Shown here in pieces: positions 20,501 through 29,485 of a DNA stretch of 29,995 bases (position 1 is the stretch's first letter; each line of letters begins with the position of its first letter). A program made the position numbers and the translations under genes. The stretch lies in contig JH153030.1 in assembly GCA_000226015.1 (NCBI GenBank), forward strand, positions 49,057 through 79,051, written 5' to 3'. Under the pieces are notes generated by a model that saw only the letters and a program-made list of their open reading frames with translations, made no database searches and was not told where the DNA came from. Origin of the DNA: Mnemiopsis leidyi. Lineage: Eukaryota; Ctenophora; Tentaculata; Lobata; Bolinopsidae.

Positions 20501-23500
20501 TGACAAGTTGTAACATTTGCAGGATGCTCAACATTACCAGCTGAACTGACAACACGAGATACACTTCCTGCTCTAGAAGGAGACACTGTGACAGTCCAAT
20601 GTTCAGATGCAAGTCTCACTCTTAGCGGTAGTGATACTGTGACCTGTATGTCTGGGGTTTTTTCCTTAGAAAGTGGTTCAACAGTTCTTCCTTCGTGCTT
20701 TTCTTCACAAGGTTAGACAATTTGATTTCTTGAAAACTATCCCCAGTTTTTAGTACGCAATACATACCTCGTTCTTGTCCGCTAAGACTGAAGAAATTTC
20801 AAAACTCATGTTATTCTACAATATACACTAATCTTTGCTGAAATCTTTAGAGAAGCCGGTTCAATGTAGGACAGTTTCAATCCGGATCGGTAAAAGAGCG
20901 GAACTCAAAGCAACTATCAGCACCGACGTGAATTGGGCTATTGAGCAATCGGACCAGTATGAAATAACTTGGAAGATTGATGGAGAAGTAATCCACACCT
21001 GCTCCGAATTCTCTGGTCCTTGCAGTGCAACCGGAAGGGTGGTCAAGTTCATAACAGAGAGATGGACGGAAGCTCGAAGGAGAGAATTCGAAGTCCATCT
21101 AAGACTTATCACAGAAGAAACTTCTCATCATTGTGAACCCGCTGCCCTCAATATAATAGGTATGTAACTAGCTACAATACAATCGAAATTATGGTCAATC
21201 CAAAATTTACATAATAAATTATTTAGTATTTATTTAAATGGTATCTCAAAGAAACGGTGCAAACACTTACTAGGGAACGTGTTTTGCATCGTTTTAAACG
21301 TGCCGTAAACGGAAATACCTTAAATTACCTCAGCAATGGAGCATTGAGACATCCAAAAGTCGATTTTCCGTCACGGAGCGCTAGGAACTGTTCAGCTATT
21401 TCTTTAGCTACTCGTGTTTGGGCCTCTGCGGTGCTGGCACCTGTAATAATGCGAGGTCAAGTCTAAAGTAAATCAATTTACATCGCTTATTATGATATGT
21501 GATGTCGGACAATTTGAATACACCAAAATTTGAATACGTTTTTCAGCTCAGACAACATCTCATCAGCCATCAACTAATTCAATACAAGACTATATAGTGC
21601 ACTAAGTTTCATATTTAAACTCCTTATTGCTTTCTATTAATTCTTAACATCATGCAAAAGAACCTAGATGAGGAGTAGCGATGAGATTAGAATGTTGAAG
21701 TAAAGGAGAGTCGGCAGCAGGGGGCTCTTTCTCGAAGACGTCCAGGGCAGCACAAGCCACCTTTCCTGAGTTAAGATTTTCCAAAAGAGCATCTTCGTCG
21801 ATGATACCTAACAAAAGTTATACCATCAACTGCTACTGGGTCTTGATGATTCAATTACGGATTTTAAAGTTTTTGTTTTAGATAAGTTCCAAAATTCGAG
21901 CCAATTAAGCTGACGACGATTAACACATGTTTATTGAAAGCTTCTGCAATAACAAACTCGTATTTATTTAAGTCTATCATCTCCCCTACAAATGATTATT
22001 CGAGCTGATTATATAATTGACAGTAGACTTTAAATACAGGCACATCATCAGCCGTAACACGTATTAAGTAAGACACTGACCTCCTCTGGCACAGTTAACA
22101 ATCCTTACGCCTTTTTTGCACTTTTCAAAAACTGAACTGTTGAGCATGTGTTTCGTGGATGGCAGAAGTGGGACATGGATAGTGAGAAAATCACAAATAG
22201 GCCACATTTCCTCAAGTTGTAAAAACTCAACACCCATCTCAGCTGCTGATGATGCTGAGACAAACGGGTCATACCCCACAGTTTTCATACCAAATGCTTG
22301 CATTCTATGAGCAACTATAATCCCGATCCTACCTAATCCAATGATTCCAATTGTTTTACCAGACAATTCTACCCCTGAAAAAAGCAGTGTCAGTGCCTCA
22401 AGAAATGAAAAGTAAACTGTCAGTAATGTTATGGGAAGAAACTAAAGACCTAAATCCTCTAAACGTCTGTTAAACTGAGATGAAGGACAAAGGTAAATGT
22501 AGGAATTACTACACAAACCATTTATTCTGTTCCACTCTCCATTCATGAGCTCAGTGTGGCGGTTAGCCAAGTTCCTACACATAGCCAGTATGAGGGCACA
22601 TGTATGCTCTGCAGCACTGTTTGTGTTTCCACCAGGAGTATTCATAACAACCACGCCAGCATCTGATGCTGCATCATGATCTATGTTGTCAGTTCCTGTG
22701 CCAGCTCTGCCAATAATCTGAGGGTGATGGAAGTTAATTAATTCACAATCTTCTGTACATTGAACGGTATATTTTAGAACCGATCTTAATGAGGCAGAGG
22801 TTAGAAGACAACCATTTTTTGACCATTTGGCTTCAGCCAGTCGGCAAGTCATGCTCATTGTCAAAATTTTGTGGTCGAATTGTTTATTTAAAATGGTAGA
22901 CACAAATTTTACAGAAGAAATTCTTAAAATTTCACACTCATATTGCTTTGAGTCAGTCAAGTTGACTGTTAGTAGCCAACCCCACTAAGACCTAAAATAT
23001 GATATACTAGTAATAAATAATCATTAAATTTGCAATTAATTAAAGGGCTGATTAAATTAAATAAACTGTAGAAAATATTGTCTAACCAAAAACTTATTCA
23101 TTCATATTGAACAACGATTAACTGTGGGCTCTAAACAATATATAAAGACAGTGCAGCAGGACACTTAACTAATAAAAAGGGCACACTGTTGAGTAGCCTA
23201 CTTCAAGTCAATTATTTACATATTTATGTACAGGATTTAAGTTTGTAGTATGCCCCAGGGTGCTATGGTCATGGTCAGTGTCTTGCACCCCAATGAAGTT
23301 TTGCAAATATTAGTCATTTAAGATGTACATAGGTACCACAGGAAAACAGTTGATATATACCTCTAGGTTAATAGCAGCCTTGATGACATCAGCAGTTACT
23401 TTAGTAGCAGATCTCACTATGAGTCCATTGTACTCCGGGATGATGTTGATCAACTCTGTCTTGGATAATCCTGGCTTGTAGGTAACCTCAACACCTTTTC

Positions 23501-23573
23501 CCTCAAAGGCTTCAAGACAATCGTTTGCGATCTTGTCGCTGATCAGCACTTTTCTCAGCTTTAAAAGGCCCAT
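17560..23573 (-). CDS. PHGDH: D-3-phosphoglycerate dehydrogenase, exons 1-8
   Basis: Catalyses NAD-dependent oxidation of 3-phosphoglycerate, the first step of serine synthesis, in the cytosol. Exons: 23361-23573, 22519-22717, 22081-22374, 21664-21807, 21329-21440, 18413-18536, 18167-18261 and 17560-17687, with all junction phases agreeing. The N-terminus starts [13 protein letters not shown] and contains [14 protein letters not shown]. Next come [13 protein letters not shown], the nucleotide-binding GLGRIG, the catalytic Arg in NCARGG, the Glu in FEKEPP and the His in PHLG, so the active site is complete. Exons 6-8 supply the allosteric substrate-binding region ([15 protein letters not shown], then LNAKGV). 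Exon 8 ends in phase 1, so at least one exon follows, probably 7821-7984. The exon 4 donor (GTTCTT) is weak. Intron 5 (18537-21328) contains a complete plus-strand gene. If exon 5 were not spliced, a TAA at 21325-21327 would give a 321-residue short form. Confidence 0.93.
17697..17977. repeat. 11-bp minisatellite TGTTACAGTAG, about 25 copies
   Basis: Almost perfect tandem copies of TGTTACAGTAG; one unit near 17830 has an extra C. The array lies in PHGDH intron 7 and ends only about ten bases from the acceptor of exon 8 (AG at 17688-17689), so that acceptor has repeat DNA where a pyrimidine tract is expected. Confidence 0.97.
18537..19110. other. PHGDH intron 5 part upstream of the nested gene
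   Basis: No exon is recognised on either strand. It lies between PHGDH exon 6 (minus) and the signal-peptide exon of the nested plus-strand gene, so it should contain the nested gene's promoter. A CACAG lies 13-17 bases before its ATG. Confidence 0.4.
19111..21167 (+). CDS. nested secreted protein: unrecognised domain, two sushi domains, Ig-like end
   Basis: Exons: 19111-19174 (signal peptide [17 protein letters not shown]), 19455-19892, 20097-20327, 20523-20711 and 20851-21167. Every internal junction is phase 1, the pattern of shuffled extracellular modules. Exon 2 (about 145 residues, rich in Tyr/Asp/Ile and beta-like) is unrecognised; an [11 protein letters not shown] segment faintly recalls jelly-roll domains. 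Exons 3 and 4 each hold four Cys in sushi/CCP spacing with VKCSD.. LSGSGAVTC and VQCSD.. LSGSDTVTC, so they are duplicates. Exon 5 is about 105 residues with ITWKIDGE and paired Cys, perhaps Ig/PKD-like. The frame ends at TAA 21165-21167 (412 residues), with AATAAA at 21213. The whole gene lies inside PHGDH intron 5 on the other strand. Probably a secreted or surface recognition protein; the ligand is unknown. Confidence 0.75.
19196..19357. repeat. 18-bp minisatellite in intron 1 of the nested gene
   Basis: About nine copies of ATAACATTCACTCTTATC with a few substitutions (CACTC/CAATC/CCCTC, ATAAC/ATTAC). Because 18 is divisible by three it translates as six-residue repeats in all frames, producing spurious frames on both strands. 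Confidence 0.95.
21213..21234. terminator. AATAAA signals on both strands at the nested gene's end
   Basis: AATAAA lies at 21213-21218 on the plus strand, 46 bases after the nested gene's stop. Another lies at 21229-21234 on the minus strand, about 90 bases after the TAA that would end unspliced PHGDH exon 5. The first fits the end of the nested gene. The second could support an alternative short PHGDH transcript. Confidence 0.45.
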
Positions 23574-24660
23574 TCTAATTTCGGATTGTTACCGTTTAAT
23601 ATGGAATTTTGAAAAAAGACAAAAAATATAAATTTTGGAAATATCTTTTGATCCCCTTTGTCTGATTAAACCTTGTCTTATGGGATGTTAGCACACTGTG
23701 CTTGACGAGGTAAGTGGCTATTGTTTGCTTTGCATATCATACATACATTATTATGTAAATACATACACAGAAGTATATCAATGCAAAAAGATATAAACAA
23801 AATCATATTACTTTATATTGTAACACCTGTACCCAGGCTTATACAGATATACTGAAGGGGATCCTGGAATTTTATAGATCTTTTAACAGAGACCCTCCTC
23901 ATTTAACCCTTAATAATGGGTCCTGGTCATTCGGCTGAGTCAATTGATGAAGATTGAATTTTTATTTCTAATTATCATATAGTACAGAGGCATGCAGTAA
24001 GGGCTTAAGGTGGGTTTGACGTGGGGTTTAAAAAGCTATGCATCTTGAGTGCTCACAAGATAAAACTTTATACGCTCGTAATCACCACAGGTTTTAACAC
24101 TAGAGGGTGGGATGGGATCTTTTACCACAATTTGGAAGGAAAATTGATAGGCTGGGATCGGCTAGAAATCTTATTCTAACTGTAAGGGTGACAGATTCTC
24201 ACACATATTGGTTACACCTTTAGTTTTGCACTAATTATCACCTGGAAAACGTTTGAGATTATACACTTATATGAAACCAGTTCTACAAATGACCTAACAA
24301 ATCCAAAGAGATTGCATAAACACAATACATTAAGAAAACATTCAGGATTTAATTAAATCCAATCTAACCACACCTAAGACTGTTAAACAATTCTTTAATC
24401 TGTTCAAATTGAACAAAATCCAGTAAAAACTGTTGTCAATAATCGTACTTTAATTACTTGTGTGTAAAGGTATAAAATCAAATCAAAAGTGCTGATGTCT
24501 TAAGAACCTATGTCACTTCTTGTACCATTAAAACAAATATCAAATTTTAAATTATAAGCAGTCCATGCCCAACTGAGCATTGATGAAATCTAGATTATAC
24601 AAATAACTTTAAAACTGTAGTAAAATATACGTGCTCATCGATAGCAGCTTAAATGGTTCA
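23574..24660. other. region upstream of PHGDH, no gene recognised
   Basis: AT-rich, with no exon recognised on either strand. It should include the PHGDH promoter on the minus strand. The PHGDH start codon is preceded by GAAATTAG|A, so a splice acceptor directly before the ATG is possible. Confidence 0.35.
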
Positions 24661-24722
24661 AATTTGTGACATTCATTTTTAGCCTATTTTCAGGCAATTA
24701 TCTATCTCTTTGTTTTGTTGAT
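24661..24722 (+). repeat. dispersed repeat, copy 2
   Basis: Starts AATTTGTGACATTCATTTTT and matches the reverse complement of 16007-16068. It lies about 100 bases from the left end of the possible TIR element at 24828, so it might belong to the same composite insertion. Confidence 0.8.
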
Positions 24723-24824
24723 ATTTTGAGGTTAGCGTACTCAAAAGCTGTTCATATTGGTGGATCATCTAGGAAAACCTTTACCATAACTTGCGAAGTG
24801 AGGTTATTGAGGATTTACTGTATT

Positions 24825-25713
24825 TTTTCCACCCAGCCGGCCGCGAAGCAGCCTTAAAAAGGCATAAGGTGGTTAGGAATCGGGAGATTTGGTAGTACAG
24901 TGGGGTTAGCAGGATGGTGGTCCGTGGTCGTCGTGTCCCGCTCCTTTATCAAAACAGCGATTGCACAGGGTTAGGAATTGTTTTTAATTCAATGCGCCGC
25001 GCATCACTGTTGACTGATTAAATTTAATGAATGAGTTCGTGAGGGATTTGATTAATGATTGGTTTTGCAAATTGGGACATGGCAATCAAAGTGTTTGTCT
25101 GTATGATGTAACTGACAACAAACATAAAAAACATAGTCGGCTAAAACATTTTCTCAAACACAAAAAGTCACTGAAAATCACGATAATTGATCGATTTGGG
25201 CGGTGCAAAATTAAAATGTGCATTGTGACATTAGCGATAAAGTTGTTTGTTTACTACAATCACTCTTCGTAAACGATGAAATCCGACTTTTAAAACTAAG
25301 GAATAGGAGTGATTTTTGCGAATTTTCCCATTGTAAATTAATAGATGAAGCTTCATGAAGTTATCAATTGTAACTAAAATCCAAATGCAACAGGATATTA
25401 AAGGTTTGAGATAATGAATGAATGTCAGATGGAAAAATTTCACTCGCATACCTACAACATATTGCAACACAGATCAAATCGTCGACAAAACGAATCAATA
25501 GCAAATCGAACTAACAACCTAGCGCAAGAGTTTTAGCGCACACAATTTTCATTTTATAATGCACGTGCATGTCAATTTTATAAACATGGTGCGCGTTATC
25601 AATGCATGGCTCATGCCTAAAATCTCTGCAAGTGAGTGGCGAGTATGTAAAGTGTAGTATTATTCTTCATCAATCTCAAATAAGATTTTAACAGCTACGG
25701 CTGGGTGGAAATA
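24825..25713. mobile_element. possible TIR element (TTTCCACCCAGCCG ends)
   Basis: The 14-base sequence TTTCCACCCAGCCG at about 24826-24839 recurs as its exact reverse complement near 25698-25711, giving inverted ends about 0.9 kb apart. No target duplication is clear. An 81-codon frame inside (25027-25272) has no recognisable domain. A non-autonomous DNA transposon is the simplest reading. Confidence 0.5.
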
Positions 25714-26651
25714 TATCGCCCGTCTGTCGGGAATAATGGGCGAAATTCTTGTAATGTGAGAAATTTGAAGAAAACCTCGAATTTTGCTCATAAAATGGCT
25801 CCTATAAAGCATAATTTTTTCGAACTTTGAATCAGCAGATGATTGCCTAATTGTTTGAGGGCAAATATTGAGGATAACATAAAGCTGGGTCTTAAAATTT
25901 TATATATATAATCTTACCTAGTTCATTTGAAGGTAACTCTTTTGAAATTTTTTCATACCATACTGTTGTCCCAATGCATACTTGACATATGCAATCACTA
26001 AAACATCAAAAACTTTGTGCTCAGGCCTCAGATTGAGGATAATTCCAATTTTTTGAATGAGAGGTCTTTTTAAATTACCTTCAAATGGCATATTTTGATG
26101 ATATCAAGGGTAATTCTGATGCTGTTCCATATCCAAGGCAACATTCCCACTCATGGAATTGGCAGTTTCCAATTTTGAGCTCTCATTGAGGCTAAAACAT
26201 GCAACCGAAGGAATTGACCGATGGAATTTACGTGGGGTGGTTAGTTTACATGATACCAGACCATTCTAGGATAAAAATTGAAATCAAAATGTCATTTTAT
26301 GTGATAATATTGACGATAACCTCATTTTTGCTCATAAATTGGACAGCTTGTCATCTTTGAAGATAATTTTTTATGAAAAAGGGCAAGAAACCTTGTCACA
26401 CCTTTCTGATGTAAAATAATTGATAAAGAATAATAAATTGAGATCTTTTCGAGAGAAAATTATGTGTTGACCGCATAAATTTGGGTCAAAAAATGACCAA
26501 AAACCCCTCAATTTTACCACATTTTTGGCAAACTAGGAATTATACGGCAGCGCGCACCCCCTGACATTTTATTCTCATCGAATGATGGTCAGACAAAGTC
26601 AGACAAACTAGGAATTGAAACTGTTGTAATAGCAGGGTAACCATAGAGTTG
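25714..26651. other. AT-rich stretch with no gene recognised
   Basis: No coding exon is recognised. Phrases such as TTGAGGATAA and CCTCAATTTT recur here and again around 28020-28090 and 28570-28600, which suggests old repeat DNA. Confidence 0.35.
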
Positions 26652-26736
26652 ATGTGAATTCAACGGGCGATGCGCCAGAAATGCGTGAGAGCGCGTGATG
26701 GCCGCGACAGTAGGTTATCAACCTACAAATGTGAAT
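26652..26736. mobile_element. micro-element copy 1 (69 bp) with 8-bp target duplication
   Basis: The insert (26660-26728) begins TCAACGGGCGATGCGC and ends GTAGGTTATCAACCTACAA, so its end folds into a GTAGGTT/AACCTAC hairpin. It is flanked by an exact direct repeat ATGTGAAT at 26652-26659 and 26729-26736. It is much richer in G and C than the surroundings. The same ends and flank length occur in copy 2 at 27649-27732. No inverted termini and no coding potential. Confidence 0.75.
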
Positions 26737-26846
26737 GAGTCAAAATTGAGGGTTTAAAGGAGGTCTTCCCCTTCTTCCAACCATAAAATTGTCAGCATTA
26801 ATAGCAAATAACAAGGAGAGATATGCAGGAGAGTCCTCTTGACCTC

Positions 26847-27990
26847 TTAGGATATGTCCAAGCATTCTCCAACGAAACGATACTCTAACAGATAAGGCCA
26901 CCTGATGTTAAGGATACTGCGAAGGTGTTTACGATGAGCTACATCAAGTTCGTTCAAAGAAGCTTGCGGTGCAGCCCAGGAGTTGCAGTTGTATAGTAAA
27001 ATTGACACTACTTGTGCTTCGTAGATTTTTATCTTCATATGAAGAGAGATCTTGCTCTTCATCTAAACTTTTTCAAACTTGCTAAAAGCAACATTTCCAA
27101 GAAATATACGATTCTTTATGTCCTTGACAGAGCAGACAAGCGATCCTAGGATCTCTTCATCACCCCTATAAATGTTTCCAACTCTTACTTGGTGTTTAGC
27201 AGAAGGTTTTGGGTCTGCTAAGAGGAAATATACAAATTCAGTCTTAGAGGGGTTTATATGAAGGTTCCACTGTTCAAAGATATCTTTTGCGATAGGGAGC
27301 ATTTCTTGAAGTGGAGCGAGTTCAGTGTTATTGAAATTAACATCGTCAGAGTATGCTGTTTCAAGTGGCATGAATTCCTTTGTGACAGGTGGGTTAGGAA
27401 TAGGGTGGTTGACTACATAAGGGACTGATGAAACTCGCGAAAGCACTGATCTTAAGTGTATGAGTGCAGCAGCTTCTACCAGAGTAAACAAGTTGCCCGA
27501 TAGTGCATCTCCTTGAAATGCCCCAGTAGTGCTCTGGAACTCAACTGATATAGAATCATTGACTTTTACTTTCAATGCAGTGTTTGAGAGTAAAAGGCGT
27601 ATCATTCGAATTTCATCACTAGTGCAGCCAGAATCATCTAGGACATTGTTAACGGGCGATGCGCGTCCACGCTTCGCTCGAGGAGCAGGTGTGGCGCGCG
27701 CGAAGCGATGACGGTAGGTTGTAAGCCTACAAGGACATTGAGGACTGTTTCTCTACTGATGGTGTCAAAAGCACTTGACATGTCAATGCTCATTCGATGG
27801 TAGCTCCAATGCTTTCTGAGTACTACTGATGTAAGAATTCGTTGAGACCAGACGATATCTCCACAACTACGACCTCTTTTGTAAGCACTTTGCGTAGGAC
27901 CAGTGTAGCGGTCTAGTTTGCCTTGAATGCGTTTTAAGGTAATCAAAGACAGTAATTTTCTTGAACAGTTGGAGAGAGCGTTTGATACCT
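26847..27990 (-). pseudogene. decayed non-LTR retrotransposon reverse transcriptase
   Basis: Read on the minus strand, RT motifs occur in order. First is an LSNCSRKLLSL-like start, then GPTQSAYKRGRSCGDIVWSQ, IDMSSAFDTI, GAFQGDALSGNLFTL and the catalytic box AYSDDVNF (YxDD). These are followed by INPSKTEFVYF and a thumb region with YEAQVVSILLYNCNSW and HRKHLRSILNIRWP. The element is broken by an in-frame TAG at 27063-27065, and by an 84-bp insertion (27649-27732) with a GGACATTG duplication that shifts the frame after ETVLNVL. No endonuclease or intact ends are seen. It is a 5'-truncated LINE relic; the exact clade is not assigned. Confidence 0.85.
27641..27740. mobile_element. micro-element copy 2 (84 bp) inserted in the LINE
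   Basis: The insert (27649-27732) begins TTAACGGGCGATGCGC and ends GTAGGTTGTAAGCCTACAA. It is flanked by GGACATTG at 27641-27648 and 27733-27740. Removing the insert and one duplicate restores continuity of the retrotransposon reading, which independently proves the insertion and its limits. Internally GCTTCGC and GCGAAGC can pair, and the 3' end forms a GTAGG/CCTAC hairpin. Confidence 0.85.
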
Positions 27991-28407
27991 GCTATAAGAG
28001 CGTTTGATACCTGCTATATGAGGGTAATAAGAGCCTAAAATTAACCCAAAAAATTAAAAAAAAAGTCCAAATACCCTCAAATTTAGCACAAATAGATTAT
28101 CTTAAGACTTTATTTGGCCGGCATTCTTGTCCCACCAATAGAACAGCAAGCTGATGTGGAAATGAAATCTTAAGCCTTTGTTGCTGAGCTGAACTTGAGG
28201 ATATGTGGGGTCTTTTGCGCGCAGGGGCGCGCGCGCACGCTCTTAATTGAATTTTTGTAATATATTGTGTATTTGGGGAGGAGGTAAGAGTAATTTTAAA
28301 ATCAAAAATATTCACTCTAGACCAGTCAAAACTCAAAATTATGGCAATCTATCTTTCTAAACTCCATATCCTTTACTTTAGGAGATATTTAGTTTACCTT
28401 TACCTTT

Positions 28408-28520
28408 AACCAGGGGCGCGGCTTACGCACGCTACGCGCGCAAAAGGGCTCTGGTCAGAGCTAAGTTCACCTAACCAGGTGCTTATGACGCGCGCAAAAA
28501 GGCTCTGGTTAGAGCAATGC
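28408..28520. repeat. GC-rich duplicated unit with GCTCTGG(T)AGAGC hairpins
   Basis: Two partial copies begin ACCAGG (28409 and 28474). Both contain GCGCGCAAAA followed by GGCTCTGGTCAGAGC in the first or GGCTCTGGTTAGAGC in the second. The latter resembles a tRNA D-arm/A-box, but no B-box or tRNA fold is present. Similar GCGCGC-rich DNA occurs at 28217-28240. Possibly a SINE-like fragment. Confidence 0.4.
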
Positions 28521-28760
28521 AAGATATTGAGGGTACTCTTAAGCCCAGTCAAACAAACGTCACAACCAAAAAACCCCAAATTCACCCTCATTTTTGGCTT
28601 TATATAACTCCTAAAGGCAAAGTCGGCTTAAACTTGGTCACCTTTTGTAGGTCTCATTGATCTACAGCCCCTGAATTCAAATAGGGAGCACGTTCTTCTT
28701 TACAGAATTTTAAATAGGCTCAAAAGTAGCAAAATTTGAAAGGGACCATTTAAGCTGGCA

Positions 28761-29012
28761 CTATTGTTGGTGCATATTTGATGGAAGACTATTCCAGCAT
28801 TTTGCCCCTAAATATAATTGGAAATTTTTATGGGATGAGGATCTGTTGACATATAGGTTACAGGATTCACTATTCCGACTTCCTCCAGAAGCATAATTAA
28901 ATTTGTTCATAAAGTTTGTGGGACAATTGTCATGGATAATTCTGAACATGTAATTGGAAAGATGAAGTTGACGCCTGAGATGGAGGAGAAGCAATTTCAT
29001 CTCTTTGTACAC
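28761..29012 (-). pseudogene. C-terminal fragment of a non-LTR retrotransposon ORF2
   Basis: This 83-codon frame ends ..KNFQLYLGAKCWNSLPSNMHQQ. The pattern of a short Ser/Asn-rich stretch followed by a Gly-x-x-x-WN-x-LP motif just before the stop is the usual C-terminus of CR1/Jockey-like LINE polyproteins. Nothing upstream on this strand is recognisable, so it is an isolated 3' fragment, separate from the relic at 26847-27990. Confidence 0.6.
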
Positions 29013-29485
29013 TCATTGTCTCAGTCCCAATCTACAAAGTGATAACCGAGGACGCTGTAGTATCTGTCCGAGCTGCACTGCAGAGCTAGCTTGCCACAAA
29101 GAATGCACAGTATACAGAAGTTCACTGGACCATCTGATAAACGATGATAAGCGTAGTATCACAGTAAAAAGACTGCTGAATGTGCCGGCGATAGTAAGAA
29201 AACTTGGCAGATGATCAATTATCTGCAAGGCAAAAAGACACATGTAATTAAACCAAATTTTATTATAGATAAGAAGCGAGTAACTAACCCCAGGTGATTG
29301 TTAATGAATTTAACAAGTACGTTGCATCACTGGCATCTAACCTTAACGAAGTGTAGTCAGGTGACTATCTTAGAATTAATCCCATGCCATCGTTTACTGA
29401 TTCCCTTCCAACTCCTATTTCATCCAAATAGGTTTCTCTTTAACTGGATTTATGAGAATTTCAAGTATATGATTTAAGAGGATAA
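29005..29485. other. unassigned stretch between LINE fragments
   Basis: A 69-codon plus-strand frame (29005-29214) has six Cys in its first half and a basic end, and the minus strand is also open here. I recognise neither. Given the flanking retrotransposon pieces the stretch is probably mobile-element debris. Confidence 0.3.

Noticed and set aside
22442..22960. 172-codon minus-strand frame as a single exon
   Set aside because: Only 22519-22717 is PHGDH exon 2. The first half is intron upstream of a good acceptor (CCTCAG) and the last residues run past a donor.
23310..23573. PHGDH exon 1 read through to a stop at 23310
   Set aside because: The donor GAG|GTATAT at 23360 joins in phase to exon 2 at the conserved GRAGTG; residues after it do not fit the family.
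28490..28520. tRNA gene
   Set aside because: Only a D-arm-like hairpin is present; no anticodon or T arm can be folded around it.
29013..29243. 76-codon minus-strand frame as more LINE protein
   Set aside because: Its hydrophobic, Arg-rich composition does not match LINE polyprotein and it does not join cleanly to the C-terminal fragment at 28761-29012.
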